Shown: one piece after another, positions 49,912 through 61,200 of the stretch
Layout of the letters: each line of letters begins with the position of its first letter
Position numbering within the stretch: the stretch's first letter is position 1
Assembly (NCBI RefSeq): GCF_000208745.1
Contig: NC_030851.1
Coordinates: forward strand, 7,985,313 to 8,049,312
DNA: 64,000 bases
DNA from: Theobroma cacao
Lineage: Eukaryota > Streptophyta > Magnoliopsida > Malvales > Malvaceae
Direction: 5' to 3'
Program-made: the position numbers and the translations under genes
The notes under the pieces: model-generated
Databases searched by the model: none
The model's input: only the letters and a program-made list of their open reading frames with translations
What the model was told of the DNA's origin: nothing

Positions 49912-50156
49912 TCAAGCCCCTTTACAAACAAAGTACAACTTGCCCATGACATGGAGAATGGCAACAAAAGTAATGAAACCGATGCTCATGACAAGCATGA
50001 CATTTGGGGAGATTTTGAGCCTTGGTCCATCATTTATTTAAACTGAAACATAGTCCCAATGACCCCTCTGAAGACCGCACCTCTTGTCATTCTTCTCTTC
50101 CTCATGCTTGCAGCTGTAGCTGCACTTCCTCTTGATGGAGCTATTCCAATTGCCAC
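49912..50156 (-). pseudogene. SEC61-beta pseudogene, intronless
   Basis: Minus-strand translation matches the ER translocon subunit Sec61-beta along its length. The N-terminal part (APSRGSAATAASMRKRRM, then a Gly/Arg stretch and GTMFQF) is followed in another frame by [18 protein letters not shown] and HVMGKLYFV with a TGA at 49914-49912. The second part is the tail-anchor helix. Lesions: the start codon position is GTG (50156-50154), and a one-base shift with in-frame TAA breaks it near 50,048-50,056 where the conserved YTDD region should be. It is short, intronless and surrounded by repeats, as expected of a processed copy. I see no poly-A tract. A 37-codon frame on the opposite strand (50,059-50,172) with signal-peptide-like text is a shadow. 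Confidence 0.85.
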
Positions 50157-50375
50157 TTTTGAGTTGACTTAAATTTCAGATAGTGTAGTTTGAATATAAA
50201 GAGATTTCATTAAGGGTAATTTTATCTAAAAATCTTTTCTCTTGACTAAAAATAGTTAAAATTAAAAAGATAGTTATTTTTTAAAATAGTTTAGCTTTTA
50301 AGGGTAAAAAAATTGTCCCATATATATATATATATTGGTGAAAAGAATAATAGTAACCCATCATTTTCACTAAAA

Positions 50376-52850
50376 TGTCTTGGTCAAAGTACTTAAATTG
50401 TTTCTATAATAATAATAATAATAATGTATTTTCATCAATTTAGATTTGTATTTAAAATCTGGTCAATTTAGTCTATATTTTGAAAATTAAAACAGTTTAG
50501 TTTCTTCTCATTAAAGTTGATGATATCAATGTTGACATGGTAAATTTTATTGATGTGGCAATGTTATATGGCACTGACACGATGATGTGGTGTGCCATGT
50601 GGCATTGATATAAGGATATTGTAGTGCCAAGAAGCATAGATATGACGATGTGGCAATGTTAACGTGGCAAATTGAGAAAAAGATTTAAATAAAAAATCTA
50701 GTTCACGTTATAAGGATTAAATTAAATAAAAATGTATAGTACAAAAATTAAATTGAACAAAATTGATGTGTTTAAGGATTAAATTAAATAAAAAGAATTT
50801 TAAAAATTCAAATATTTGAGTAGATACATGTACTTAATAATAAGCAAATGTTTAAGTGTAAAAGATTTATGGTATTGAGAAATAAATATAAATGTTTTCT
50901 AACAGCATCTAATTTGCCGTTAATAGGATGACGTCAATGTTGACATCAGTGCCGACGCAGCACATTTTGATGATGTGGCACCGATGTGATGACGTGGCAT
51001 GCCATGTGGCACCGACGTGATGACGTGGCATGCCATATGGCATCGACGTGATGATGTGGCATGCTACGTGGCACTACAATGATGACATGGCATTGACATG
51101 TCAACATGTCAGTGCCACGTGGTAGATCAAAATTTGCCAAGAATTTTTTTTTGTGACATGTCATAGGGATTAAATTGAATAAAAATATATAGTATAGGGA
51201 TTAAATTGAACAAAATTGAGATGTTGAGAGACTAAATTGAAAAAAATATTTAAAAAATGTAAATCTTTAAGTAGATGATTAACAAGCCAAATATTTAAGT
51301 GTAAAAATTTGTGGTGTTAAATATATATATAAATATTTCTTACTTGATTATTTGATTTTAGAATATATACATTAATGTATTTTTTTTTACAAAAATTAAG
51401 TTTGAATTCTCTTTATATAAAATAATTTTAAAAAAATGCCATACCTAAAGTCAAATTTAGATGAATAACTTACATTGTGTTGGAATAAAATAATATAAAA
51501 AGACTAAATAATTTTTTTTATTTATAATAGTACAAAAATTTGAAATTTATTTGACTTAGTTTTAACTTGAGCTGAACTCAAATTAGCAAAATAGATTAAT
51601 TTAGTTTTTCTTTTAAAATAATGAAGAAGGGAGATATAGAGTTAGCGATGATTATAAAAATAATTTTTCGTTCTGACTTGCTTAATTTAGACACTACAAA
51701 CCTCTTATTACAACATAGGATTTGAGTTACTCCACCCCTTCAATTTTTTATTTATTTTTTATATTTTTATATTATTTAATATTTTTGGTTATATTTTTTA
51801 GGTTGAAATTTTTAGAATTAAAGATTGCATTTGTGATTGATAGAGTTAAATATAATTATAAATATTTGTATAATTTTGTTTTGTATTTACAAATTTTTTA
51901 TAGATCTAAATTAATAATTTAATTTAAATTGAGCACAATTTGATTGTGATATTTGAAGTAAAAGAAAATCGTTTTATAAGAAATTTTGAGTAAATTTAAA
52001 TAAAAGATAAATTGGGTAAGGGTTGAATAATTCGAAAAGAATAGTTATTTGTAAATTGTGAAAGTTGTAACTAAATCAACTTATTTTGTTAATTTGAATT
52101 CAGGTCAAGTTAAAAATTAAGTCAAATAAATTATCAATTTTTATACTATTATAAACAAAAGAAAAAAGAATTTATTTAGTTGTTTTATATTATTTCATTC
52201 CAACATAATGTAAGTTATTCATCTAAATTTGATTTTAGGTATGAATTTTTTTTCAAAATTTTTTTATAAAAAGAGAATTTAAATTTAATTTTTACCAAAA
52301 AGATAAATTAATGTACATATTTTAAGATCAAATAATCAAGTAAGAAAAAATATATATTTTTTAATAGCATAAATCTTTTACATTTGATTTATTAATAAGT
52401 ATATCTATCATCTACTTAAATATTTTGTTCAATTTAGTCTCTCAATATCTCAATTTTGTTCAATTTAGTCCCTATACTATATATTTTTGTTCAATTTAGT
52501 CCTTATGATGAGACACAAAAAATTTTTTTAGAAAAGTTTTGATCTGCCATGTGGCACTGATATGTCAACATGTCAGTGCCATGTCATCATTACCATGTCA
52601 TCATACTAGTGCCACGTGGCATTGCCATGCCATCACGTCGATGCCACGTGTCATACCACGTCATCATGTAGGTGCCACATCATCAAAATTTGTCATGTCA
52701 ACGCTGCATCAGCACTGACATCATTCTTTTAATCGTAAAATTAAATGTCGTTAGAGAGAAAAACTAAATTGAAGCAATTCTTAAAATTAAGGGACTCAAT
52801 TAAACAAAATGCATGGGTACAAGAACTTCCCAAGTATTTTGACCAAAATT
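50376..52850. mobile_element. 2.5-kb foldback element with long inverted arms
   Basis: Outer ends TGGTCAAAGTACTT (50,381) and, reverse-complemented, TTGGTCAAAATACTTGGG (about 52,830) match. The main arms at about 50,893-51,612 and 52,085-52,756 are near reverse complements for ~700 bp, around a ~470-bp AT-rich centre. Both arms contain GC-richer words such as GATGACGTGGCATGCCATGTGGCAC. An extra partial copy of the arm lies at 50,440-50,890, so one element may have inserted in another. There is no transposase frame. Confidence 0.85.
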
Positions 52851-53193
52851 AAATTTAAATTCTCTTTTTATAAAAAAATTTTATAAAAAAAATTCCAATA
52901 TTATTTTTAAAGAAAAATGCATAGTAACTCTTTATCTAAAAAAACTAATGAAACAAGAAGCAAAATCAATCTTGTGAAAGCACGTGAATATTTGGGCCAT
53001 TGGTTGGTGCATGATCCCTTACCTAAAAAGTAAGGTTTGAAATCCAAAAGATTCTTTCAATACACAATCACACTTATACAACATCTTCCATCAAAACCTT
53101 ATTGCAACACAATATAATTATGGAGCCCAACTAAAGGCTTCAAGAACAATAGAGCTTAGCACAAGCAAATACACTATCACATCATATAATACA
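52851..53193. other. Spacer between repeat elements
   Basis: AT-rich, with a slightly more complex stretch at 52,980-53,190. No gene or known repeat was recognised. Confidence 0.4.
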
Positions 53194-53877
53194 GTGCCTA
53201 TTTGGGTTGGTCTTTTTTCAATTTATTTATCTCTTAAAAGCAAAAATAAAGTCAAGTAGGATTTTTAAGAAGCAAAATTTTTCTAAAAAAAAGCTTAATG
53301 AAAAGCTCCACTTCTCTTCTTTTAAAAATACGGTAACTTTTCAAGAAAATGAGCTAGAGAAGAGGGAAATTGATTGAGAGAGAAGGGTATTTCTTGAACC
53401 CTTTACCCTTGCCCTAAACCCTCTACAAAGGATACTAAAAAAGAAAAAAAATAGAAGACTTAGTAACAGAATAGTAAAATTTATGATTTTTTTGTTCTTA
53501 CAAAGATTAAAGAGAAGACCCTAAATTAAAGATGTATTCATGTACTATTTAAGGTTTTCTCACTTTTTCACCAAAAAATCTAATGCTATTACTATTATAC
53601 AAGTTTGAGAGTTGTTCCGTTTCTTTATAGATTTCTTTAATTTTAACATATGAAATCGTATATAAACTCGAAGCAGACTTATTTCACTTTAGTTTGTTAA
53701 GTAACTGAAGATGGTATGAATACCCTTTATGGTAATTTTAAACGAAATTAGAGCTTATACAATTTATTTTGCCAAACAACTTACCAAACAGTTTTAGCTT
53801 TATTTTAAAAGCTATTGCTTTTTTATAAGAGCTTTATAATAACTTTTAAGTTAAAAAAAGCTAAGCCAAATAGGCTC
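53194..53877. mobile_element. Non-autonomous TIR transposon (0.68 kb)
   Basis: Left end GTGCCTATTTGGGTTGGTCTTTTTT and the reverse complement of the right end, GAGCCTATTTGGCTTAGCTTTTTT, form imperfect terminal inverted repeats. Length and ends fit a hAT- or PIF-type MITE, but I could not find a convincing target duplication. The centre contains AT-rich non-coding DNA. Confidence 0.65.
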
Positions 53878-53925
53878 ATATATCCATCTGCTACAACTTT
53901 GGGCTTCCCCATTTTATAGAGTTAT

Positions 53926-54370
53926 TTTTATAAATATCATAATTAAAACTATTATTACTTAATATTTTTTAATAGACTTGATATTATTTTTAATAAGATT
54001 ATTTCATAATCCATATATAAAAAGAAACAAAAAGATTTAATTGTCTTTTTTAATATATGTATGGAAACCAAACTAAGTCCATTAAATGCTTTAATGACAA
54101 AATAATTTACTAAGTAATCATCTCATTTAACGTTGTGATTTTAAATACTTGACAAAATAAAATTTAATATTAATAAAATTTAACATTTTCATTTTGTCAA
54201 GAGTTCTATAAATATTTTGTCAAGTACTCAAAATCACAGCATTAAAAAAGATGATTAAAAAAGACAATTAACTCTTTTTGTTTCTTTTTGTCAATGGATT
54301 ATGAAATAATAATTTAAGTGATAATAGTTTTAATTATGATATTTATAAAAATATCTTTATAAAGTATTAA
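53926..54370. mobile_element. Foldback element (0.44 kb)
   Basis: The left arm (TTATAAATATCATAATTAAAAC ... AAAGAAACAAAAAGATTTAATTGTC) is mirrored by the right arm (GACAATTAACTCTTTTTGTTTC ... TTTTAATTATGATATTTATAA). The arms are ~150-200 bp around a short centre with ACTTGACAAAAT. Confidence 0.75.
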
Positions 54371-54610
54371 AAATTTCTTTTATAGAAGATATTGAAATTT
54401 TTTTTTTAGAAGGGGAATTCAAACTTAATTTTTGCAAAGAAGATACAGTAGTGTACCTATTATAAAATTAAATAATCAAATAAGAAAACATTTATATTTA
54501 TTTCTTAAAAATTTGGCTTATTAATAAGTATATGTACCATCTATTCAAAGATTTGTATTTTTCAAATATTTTTTGTTCAATTTAGTCTTTGAACATCTCA
54601 GTTTTTGATA
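54371..54610. repeat. Left fragment of a foldback copy related to 50,376-52,850
   Basis: It shares words with the right arm of the big foldback element (TTATTAATAAGTATAT, TTGTTCAATTTAGTC, ATCTCA). The copy is cut by the LTR element that starts at about 54,611 and resumes near 57,804. Confidence 0.65.
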
Positions 54611-55687
54611 CTTAAGTTTTGTGTATAAAAGACTAAGTAAGCCTAACTAGAATATTGCAGAATAATGCAGAAACGTAAAGAACATTTTGAAGAACAAGAA
54701 TTTGGGAAAAAATAATTATATTATTTTCAGAGAAAAACAAAATAACTAAATCCTAAGCAAATAGCTTGAATAGTTGATTACTTGGATAATTTGATTCTAC
54801 TGCCTTTCAACTAATCCTAAAGGTAAAGGTGCTATTTATAATATAGCATATCCTAATCTTAAAGAAACTCTATTTCTAGATGTAGTACAATTAGAGTAGA
54901 TAACAAGAGATATAATTAAATTATGTGTTTTATTCCTAATTAAAATATAGCTAGCCTAAAGTCTTAGTTTAATTTAACAACTAAGTAGGTAGCTATACAC
55001 AAGAATTCTAATATAATAAAACTACCCTTCATGCAAGTAGTCCTCTAAAACTCAAAACTTTTTGTGCAAGTGGGCAGCTAGTGCGCATCTATCTGTGGAG
55101 GAGGCTGGGTGCATATGGCTTTTTATGTGTGGCCTATATCTTGGCGAAACTTCTTAGTGCAGCGTGCTTGCAATCCAATGGTGTGCAACCAAAGGTTTGT
55201 GGCCTTTTAGTGTGCAGCATTCTCGCAAAACGCTTTATGGAGTTTAGCCCCTTAAGAGTGAAGCCTTCAAATGGGTGGGCCTCATTGTTGAGGTTTATTG
55301 GAGCACAACTGTGATGCGCGTTAGCCCTTATCGCTGGGCTAGGGTGTGTGCGACATATGCGAGCTATGTTTGCATGCTTGTTTAACATGTAGGTTGTCAA
55401 TATATACGGCCTATGTGCGCTCCTTGAATGTGCGTGAGCCTAGCGCATCGAGCTGACGTGCCAAGTTTGTCGATCTTCCCCAGGGGTTGGTGTAGCTCGA
55501 TCATCTTGATATTAAGGATGCTTGGACATCGTCGATTATTGGTGGTTCAATGATGGTTGTTGATGAGCTTTCTAGCCATGTCATCTTTAAACTAGAATAA
55601 TCGTTTTGGGGTTGTGCAACACTTGTTTGTGTATTGGCTCGATAGTCCCTACAAGCTAGGCATGTCATGAATCCATGAACTATTACA
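54611..55687 (-). repeat. 3' LTR of the compact element (truncated)
   Basis: It aligns with 56,730-57,803, for example CTTAAGTTTTGTGTAT versus CTTAAGTCTTGTGTAT, and GCATGTCATGAATCCATGAA versus GTGTGTCACAAATCCATAAT near the far end. Confidence 0.85.
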
Positions 55688-56687
55688 TTCTCCCCCACTC
55701 GATCTAGGCAATGCCCTCATTGCCCCATGGTTTCTCTCTACAGCAAATCTTCAGCGAGTTCTCCACGAGTGTCGTGGGCTCATTTGAGGTAGCCTTTTGT
55801 TGGTTGTCTTGGGTTTCTAAGTTGAAAAGTGTTCTGTTGTGCAGATGTCTGGCTTGCTGTTGGCCTATAAATCCTCCTTGGTGCACTCGTGTAACATCAA
55901 AGTGCATGGCTCTTATGTACACAGTGTCTCTGTATGTGGCACACATTGAACACTTTGGGTGGGAGCTTGACACCTTAATAGTCAATCCAGTGTCAAAGCT
56001 CGATTAATCAAATTGCACAGTCTGGAAGTTATGGGGTGCAGCTTCCTGGTACTTGTCAGCTACATGCAACACCCTATGTTTGACACCCCTAACATGTTCT
56101 GCTAATTGCCAATGCTACTATTGCATTGCTACCATTAATTCATCCAGCCCCATGTTGCTGCGAATTAGCATATCCATTTTGTTGTGGTATTCCTTACGAA
56201 GCTCATCGTTATTAAACTCCAACTCTCAAATGTTAGCCTTGACATATTTGAGGTCTGCAAGCACTTCCTTTTTAACGGTCATCTCCAAGCGAGATATAAA
56301 CCATCAAGTGCATGCAAATTGTCCTTAGACTCATAATGCTTCGTGGCACATGTGTGCGCAGTTTCTATGTTTGCAACGTTCACATTATCTTGAACCAGGA
56401 CATTCAAGCAAGACATGGTCTGGTCACTAATTGACGTTGTTCTCCTTATCATTCTTCTTCAAGTTCGATACCAACTTTGTTTAAGTTAGTGATCCTATTT
56501 TGTTACCACCTTTCATAACTGTGATTTTGAATAAATTTCTTTTCTCCTTGGCTTTTGAAGTTGTTGAACCTTGTCTTGATATTGATTTTCCCTAAAACTT
56601 GGGGCTTTTCAAATCTTTCCTAAGCTCTGATATTGACTTTCCTTGAGAATTTAAGCTTGTCGAACTTAACTTAACTCTGATACCAAT

Positions 56688-57803
56688 TGTCACGAGTTTG
56701 GAACTTTAATCAAGATCTGTGTGGCACTTAAGTCTTGTGTATGAAAAACTAAGCAAGCCTAACTCAAATATTGTAGAATAATGCGGAAACATAAAGAACT
56801 TTTTGAAGAAAGAGAATTTGAGAAAAGTTAATTATATAATTCTCAAATAAAAAGAAAGTATGTAAATCCTAAACAAATTGCTTGAATTGCTTAAATAATT
56901 GACTACTTAAGCAAATTGATTTTATTGCTTTTCAATTAATGCTAAGGTGCTATTTATAATATAACCCACCTTAATCCTAAGAAAACTCTACTTCCAGTTA
57001 TATTACAATTAAAGTAGATAACAAGAGATATAATTCAAATAATTGGTCTATTTTTTATTAGAACATAACTAGTCTAAAATCCTAGTTTAATTTAACTACT
57101 AAGTGGGTAGCTACATCCAAAAATTCTAATCCTATTAAACTACCTTTCATGCGAATAGTTTTCTAGAATTCAACTCCCTGTACAAGCAGGCAGTTGGTGC
57201 ATGTCTGTTTGTGTGGGTTGGGTGCGTATGGCTTTTGTGCGTGTGTCCTATATCTCGATGAAACTTCTTGGTGCGACGTGTTTGTGGCCTGGTGGTGGGT
57301 GACCCAAAGGTTCGTGGCCCTCTAGTGTGCGATGTTTTCGCACGAGGCTCTTTGGAGTTCGACCCTAGTGTGCGAAGCCTTCAGATGTGTGGGCCTCCCT
57401 ATTAAAGTCCATTGGCACGCGATTGTGATTTGTGTTGGCCCCTTATTATGGGGCTAAGGTGTGCACGACATATGCGAGCTTTATCCATATGTTTCTTTAG
57501 CATGCGGGTTGTCGATATGTGCAACCCAAGCGCACTCCTCATGTGTGCACGAGCTTGGCATGCCGGGCTAGCATGTCAAGCTTATGAATCCTCCCTAGGG
57601 TGTTAGTGTAGCTCGGTCATCCTGACATTGGGGATGTTTGAAAACCTTCGATTGTTGGTGGTTCAATGATGGTTGTTGATAAGCATTTTAGCCATGTTGT
57701 CCTTGGAATGGAATAATCATCATGGGGCTGTGCAGCACTTGTTTGCACTACTGGTATGATAGCCTCTGCGCGTTAGGTGTGTCACAAATCCATAATTGTG
57801 ACA
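56688..57803 (-). repeat. 5' LTR of the compact element
   Basis: 1116 bp, TGTCACGAG to ATTGTGACA on the plus strand, directly beside the primer-binding site. Confidence 0.85.
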
Positions 57804-58235
57804 CTTATAATGTATTTAAATTTTTTTTTGAATTTTTTTTTCTAAATTTGTCATGTCAGCATTGAGGTTATCACCTCTAACAACAAATTAGATGATGTAA
57901 GAAGAGTGACTAAATTGTTTTAATTTCTAAAATAAAAAAATTGATAAAATTTTGAGTATATAAACCAAATTAACAAAAATGCAAAATATAAGAACTATTT
58001 GGATAAGCATCTTGTTTATAAGAAAGAGGACATTTAGCAATGCACAGATATCAATGGTCTGGCAACGCATCGTATAAAATATTTAATAAAAAATAAAAAG
58101 TTCAAAATGTATCCCCGACGTTTATGCATAGCCGGAATTCTGTATCTTCCAGTGCTGCTTTTTTCTACTTCACATCGCATCGTCGCCGCCCATCCAAGAC
58201 TTTAGCCCTCGCCCTCTCACCAATCAACGGCCACC
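57804..58235. other. Right foldback fragment, then promoter and leader of the peptidase gene
   Basis: 57,804 to about 58,020 continues the interrupted foldback copy (TTTGTCATGTCAGCATTGAGG, AAGAACTATTTGGATAAGC). About 58,020-58,235 is the promoter and 5' UTR of the peptidase gene. A 63-codon frame at 58,124 is out of frame with the gene and is not called. Confidence 0.6.
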
Positions 58236-61200
58236 ATGATCTCTCAGTCTCAGCCTCCGTCTCCGCCGGTGGCCAAGAAGGTGAAGCACGAGATGGAGTT
58301 GTTCGGGGACGTTAGAGTTGACAATTACTACTGGCTTCGAGATGACTCCCGCAAGAATCCTGAAGTCATCTCTTATCTCCAAGAAGAAAACGCCTATACC
58401 GAGGCCAAGATGTCCGGTATATATACATATATAAATTACCTCAACTTTCTGTTTGTTTCTCGTCAATGTTAGAGCTACTTTGCTACTGTTTTGATCTGAA
58501 AGTTTATTGAGTTGCATTCGCTTGTTTGGTTGCTTAATTATTCTTCGATTGTGTAACATTTATTGAAAGTAAAATATCCGGCTGTAGGGACCAAAAAATT
58601 TGAAGATGAAATTTATGCTGAGATAAGAGGTCGAATAAAGGAGGATGATATATCTGCACCTTTACGAAAAGGGCCATACTATTATTATACAAGGACATTG
58701 GAAGGGAAAGAATATGTTCAATATTGTAGGCGTCTCGTTCCTAATCGTGATGCTCCACCTTCTGTTAATGACACAATGCCTACAGGGCCTGATGCTCCGG
58801 CGGAGCATGTAATCTTGGATGAGAATGTTAAGGCTCAAGAATATGATTTTTATAGAATTGGTGCTTACAAGGTCAGAGATGATCTGTTAAATTCGATTGA
58901 ATGTGCTTGCTTCCCTTTTTCTAAAGGATCATTTGTTATATGAGGTCTCTTTCTGCACCTTGTTGTTCAGGTCAGTCCAAACCATAAGTTGGCTGCATAC
59001 GCTGAAGACACTAAAGGAGATGAAATTTATACAGTCTATGTAATTGATGCAGAGACTCGAGCTGTGGTGGGGAAGCCATTAGTAGGTGTAACGTCATATC
59101 TTGAATGGGCAGGTAATGAAGCTTTAGTCTACATTACAATGGATGCGATCCTTCGGCCAGATAAGGTATGAGTTTTCTATTTCCATGCCTTAACTTATTC
59201 ACTTCTTATTATACACATTAATCCCCTTTTTTTTGTTCCCTTGCTTCTTAATGTTCATAGCTCTAGCCTTCTATTAGTAACCCCCCTTCCCTCCCCCGTC
59301 CCCTTTTTTGCTCATGTTGTTTTGCTCCAGTAGTATCTGCATCAGTACCATTATCCATTGAAGGATGTCTGTATCATACTCTTTATAGGACGAAGATGGA
59401 CATCTACATAATATGACCATACAACAGCTAGTGATTAGTTTAATTGTGTAATGCATGTCTGTTTAGAGTTTCTCTCTGAGGCTTCTCTATGTGTTCTGTG
59501 ATGTTAATGTGCTTTTTCTAAATTCCTGCCTTCCCTTGGATCACTTCATCAGAAAACCTAAATATAGGCAGTCAGTTTAATCATTTAATTGTTCTAAGCT
59601 GATTACTTAAATATTTGAGTTTCAACTGGAGGTTCTTATAACCACATGATGGAGAGCAAAATTTCCTGTTTATGCCAATTTTGATATTCTTTTATCAAGC
59701 ACCTAGAATGCTAAAGGATATAGCATGTATTGTTTTGGTTCATGTATACCTTTTTCTGGGCTTTTACATGTATAAATCTAATATTCATGAGGCCTCTAAC
59801 CTGTAGTTCTAGTAATAAATTACATTTGCATGTAATATTATTTCTAGATATCAGGATCATGTGCCTTCTTCAAATCCAGGTAGACTTATATTTTTGTTAT
59901 CTTTATCTTCTTGTTCTGCTTTGTTGGCAGGCAATGGGAAATCAGTTTAATCTAAATCTAGAGCCTTTCCTTATGTTATTTTCTGGAGCAGAACTCCAGT
60001 AATTTGCCTTTCTTTCATTGCTGATGACAGGTATGGTTGCATAAGTTGGGGTCAGAACAATCCAGTGACTCATGCCTTTACCATGAGAAGGATGATATGT
60101 TTTCCCTTGATCTTGGAGCTTCTGAGAGTGAGAAATTTTTATTTATTGCATCCGAAAGCAAAATTACTAGGTTTGTCTTTTATCTTGAGGTTTCAAAACC
60201 AGAAGATGGGCTTAGGGTTTTGACACCTCGTATAAACGGCATTGATACCTCAGTCAGTCATCGTGGAAATCATTTTTTTATCCAGCGGAGAAGTGATGAG
60301 TTTTTCAATTCAGAACTACTAGCTTGTCCAGTGGATAATACATCTGAAACAACAGTTCTTATTCCTCACAGGGCAAGGTTGTAATGAATTCTAAATAAAT
60401 CCATCTACAATGACCCTGCATTAATTCATAGGTCATATATAGCATTTGATTCTATTGGAGTTGTACTTAAATCATTATTTAGAGTATCATAGTTATGACT
60501 GGGGGTGGGGAGACAAGGAAAGTGGGGGGAAGGGTGTTTGGATTGCGTGATCTTATGAACATATAATTGCTTCAACATAGAAACACCTTTTTTGCTGAAT
60601 ATCCTTTTATGCTGCAGCAACTAACCGGTTGATTTTGAAATGATATTATACAATTCCAAACACAGCAAACGCCTTGGTTCTTTGTTGAACAGAGCAGGAT
60701 TTGCCGAGGAATCATTTGTTAATACTTGACTTAACTTGCAAGACATTTTTGCTTAATTATTTCTTTTTCAGTATTGAATTACTGTCTGTTCCATGATGGC
60801 TGCTTTTGCGAGAAATACAAATTAACCATCCAGTGATTTAAATGATGTGTGTGCAAGGAGCTAGTGCTGTAACCAGTGAAATCATCAGTCCTCACCTGTG
60901 GTTATTTGATCATAGCCAGTGAAAGGATGAGTTAAAACTTAGATGAAAATTTTCTGTTGGGTTGGACCTTAGATTGTATAGTTTATGCTTTTATTGTGTT
61001 TTCTAACTGTGGATAAATTAGCAAATGCTACTCTGGGCTTTTGGAAGTGGAAATGTTGATTTGTCACTCCCATGCGGACAGAGGCTTTGCTTCATTGGTG
61101 ATTCATTTAGATTAGTGACTATTTTGCAAGCTTTGAATTTATTGGTATGATTTTTTTGGTTGTGTGGACGGGGTGGGGGTTTGTTCAGGTTTGAGGCTGG

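Larger units (their letters stand above)
54611..57803 (-). mobile_element. Compact non-autonomous LTR retrotransposon (1.1-kb LTRs, 1.0-kb interior)
   Basis: Direct repeats at 54,611-55,687 (3' LTR) and 56,688-57,803 (5' LTR) flank a 1000-bp interior. On the minus strand the 5' LTR is followed, after two bases, by TGGTATCAGAGTT (56,685-56,673), a tRNA-Met primer site. The 3' LTR is preceded by the purine tract GTGGGGGAGAA (55,698-55,688). The interior has no protease, RT or integrase; open frames in it are short. Element type is therefore TRIM/LARD-like, though its LTRs are long for a TRIM. The outer ~45 bases of the 3' LTR (starting TGTCACGAG in the 5' LTR) are missing at 54,611, so no target duplication can be read. 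Confidence 0.85.

Noticed and set aside
50059..50172. 37-codon plus-strand frame resembling a signal peptide (MTPLKTAPLVILLFLMLAAV...)
   Set aside because: It is the antisense of the SEC61-beta pseudogene's Arg/Ala-rich N-terminal half, which explains its hydrophobicity.
55711..56007. 98-codon plus and 93-codon minus frames in the compact LTR element interior
   Set aside because: No gag, protease, RT or integrase motif is visible in either; left as part of the non-autonomous element.
58124..58315. 63-codon frame starting upstream of the peptidase ATG, possibly a transit peptide
   Set aside because: It is in a different frame from the peptidase and ends within exon 1; no splice links them.
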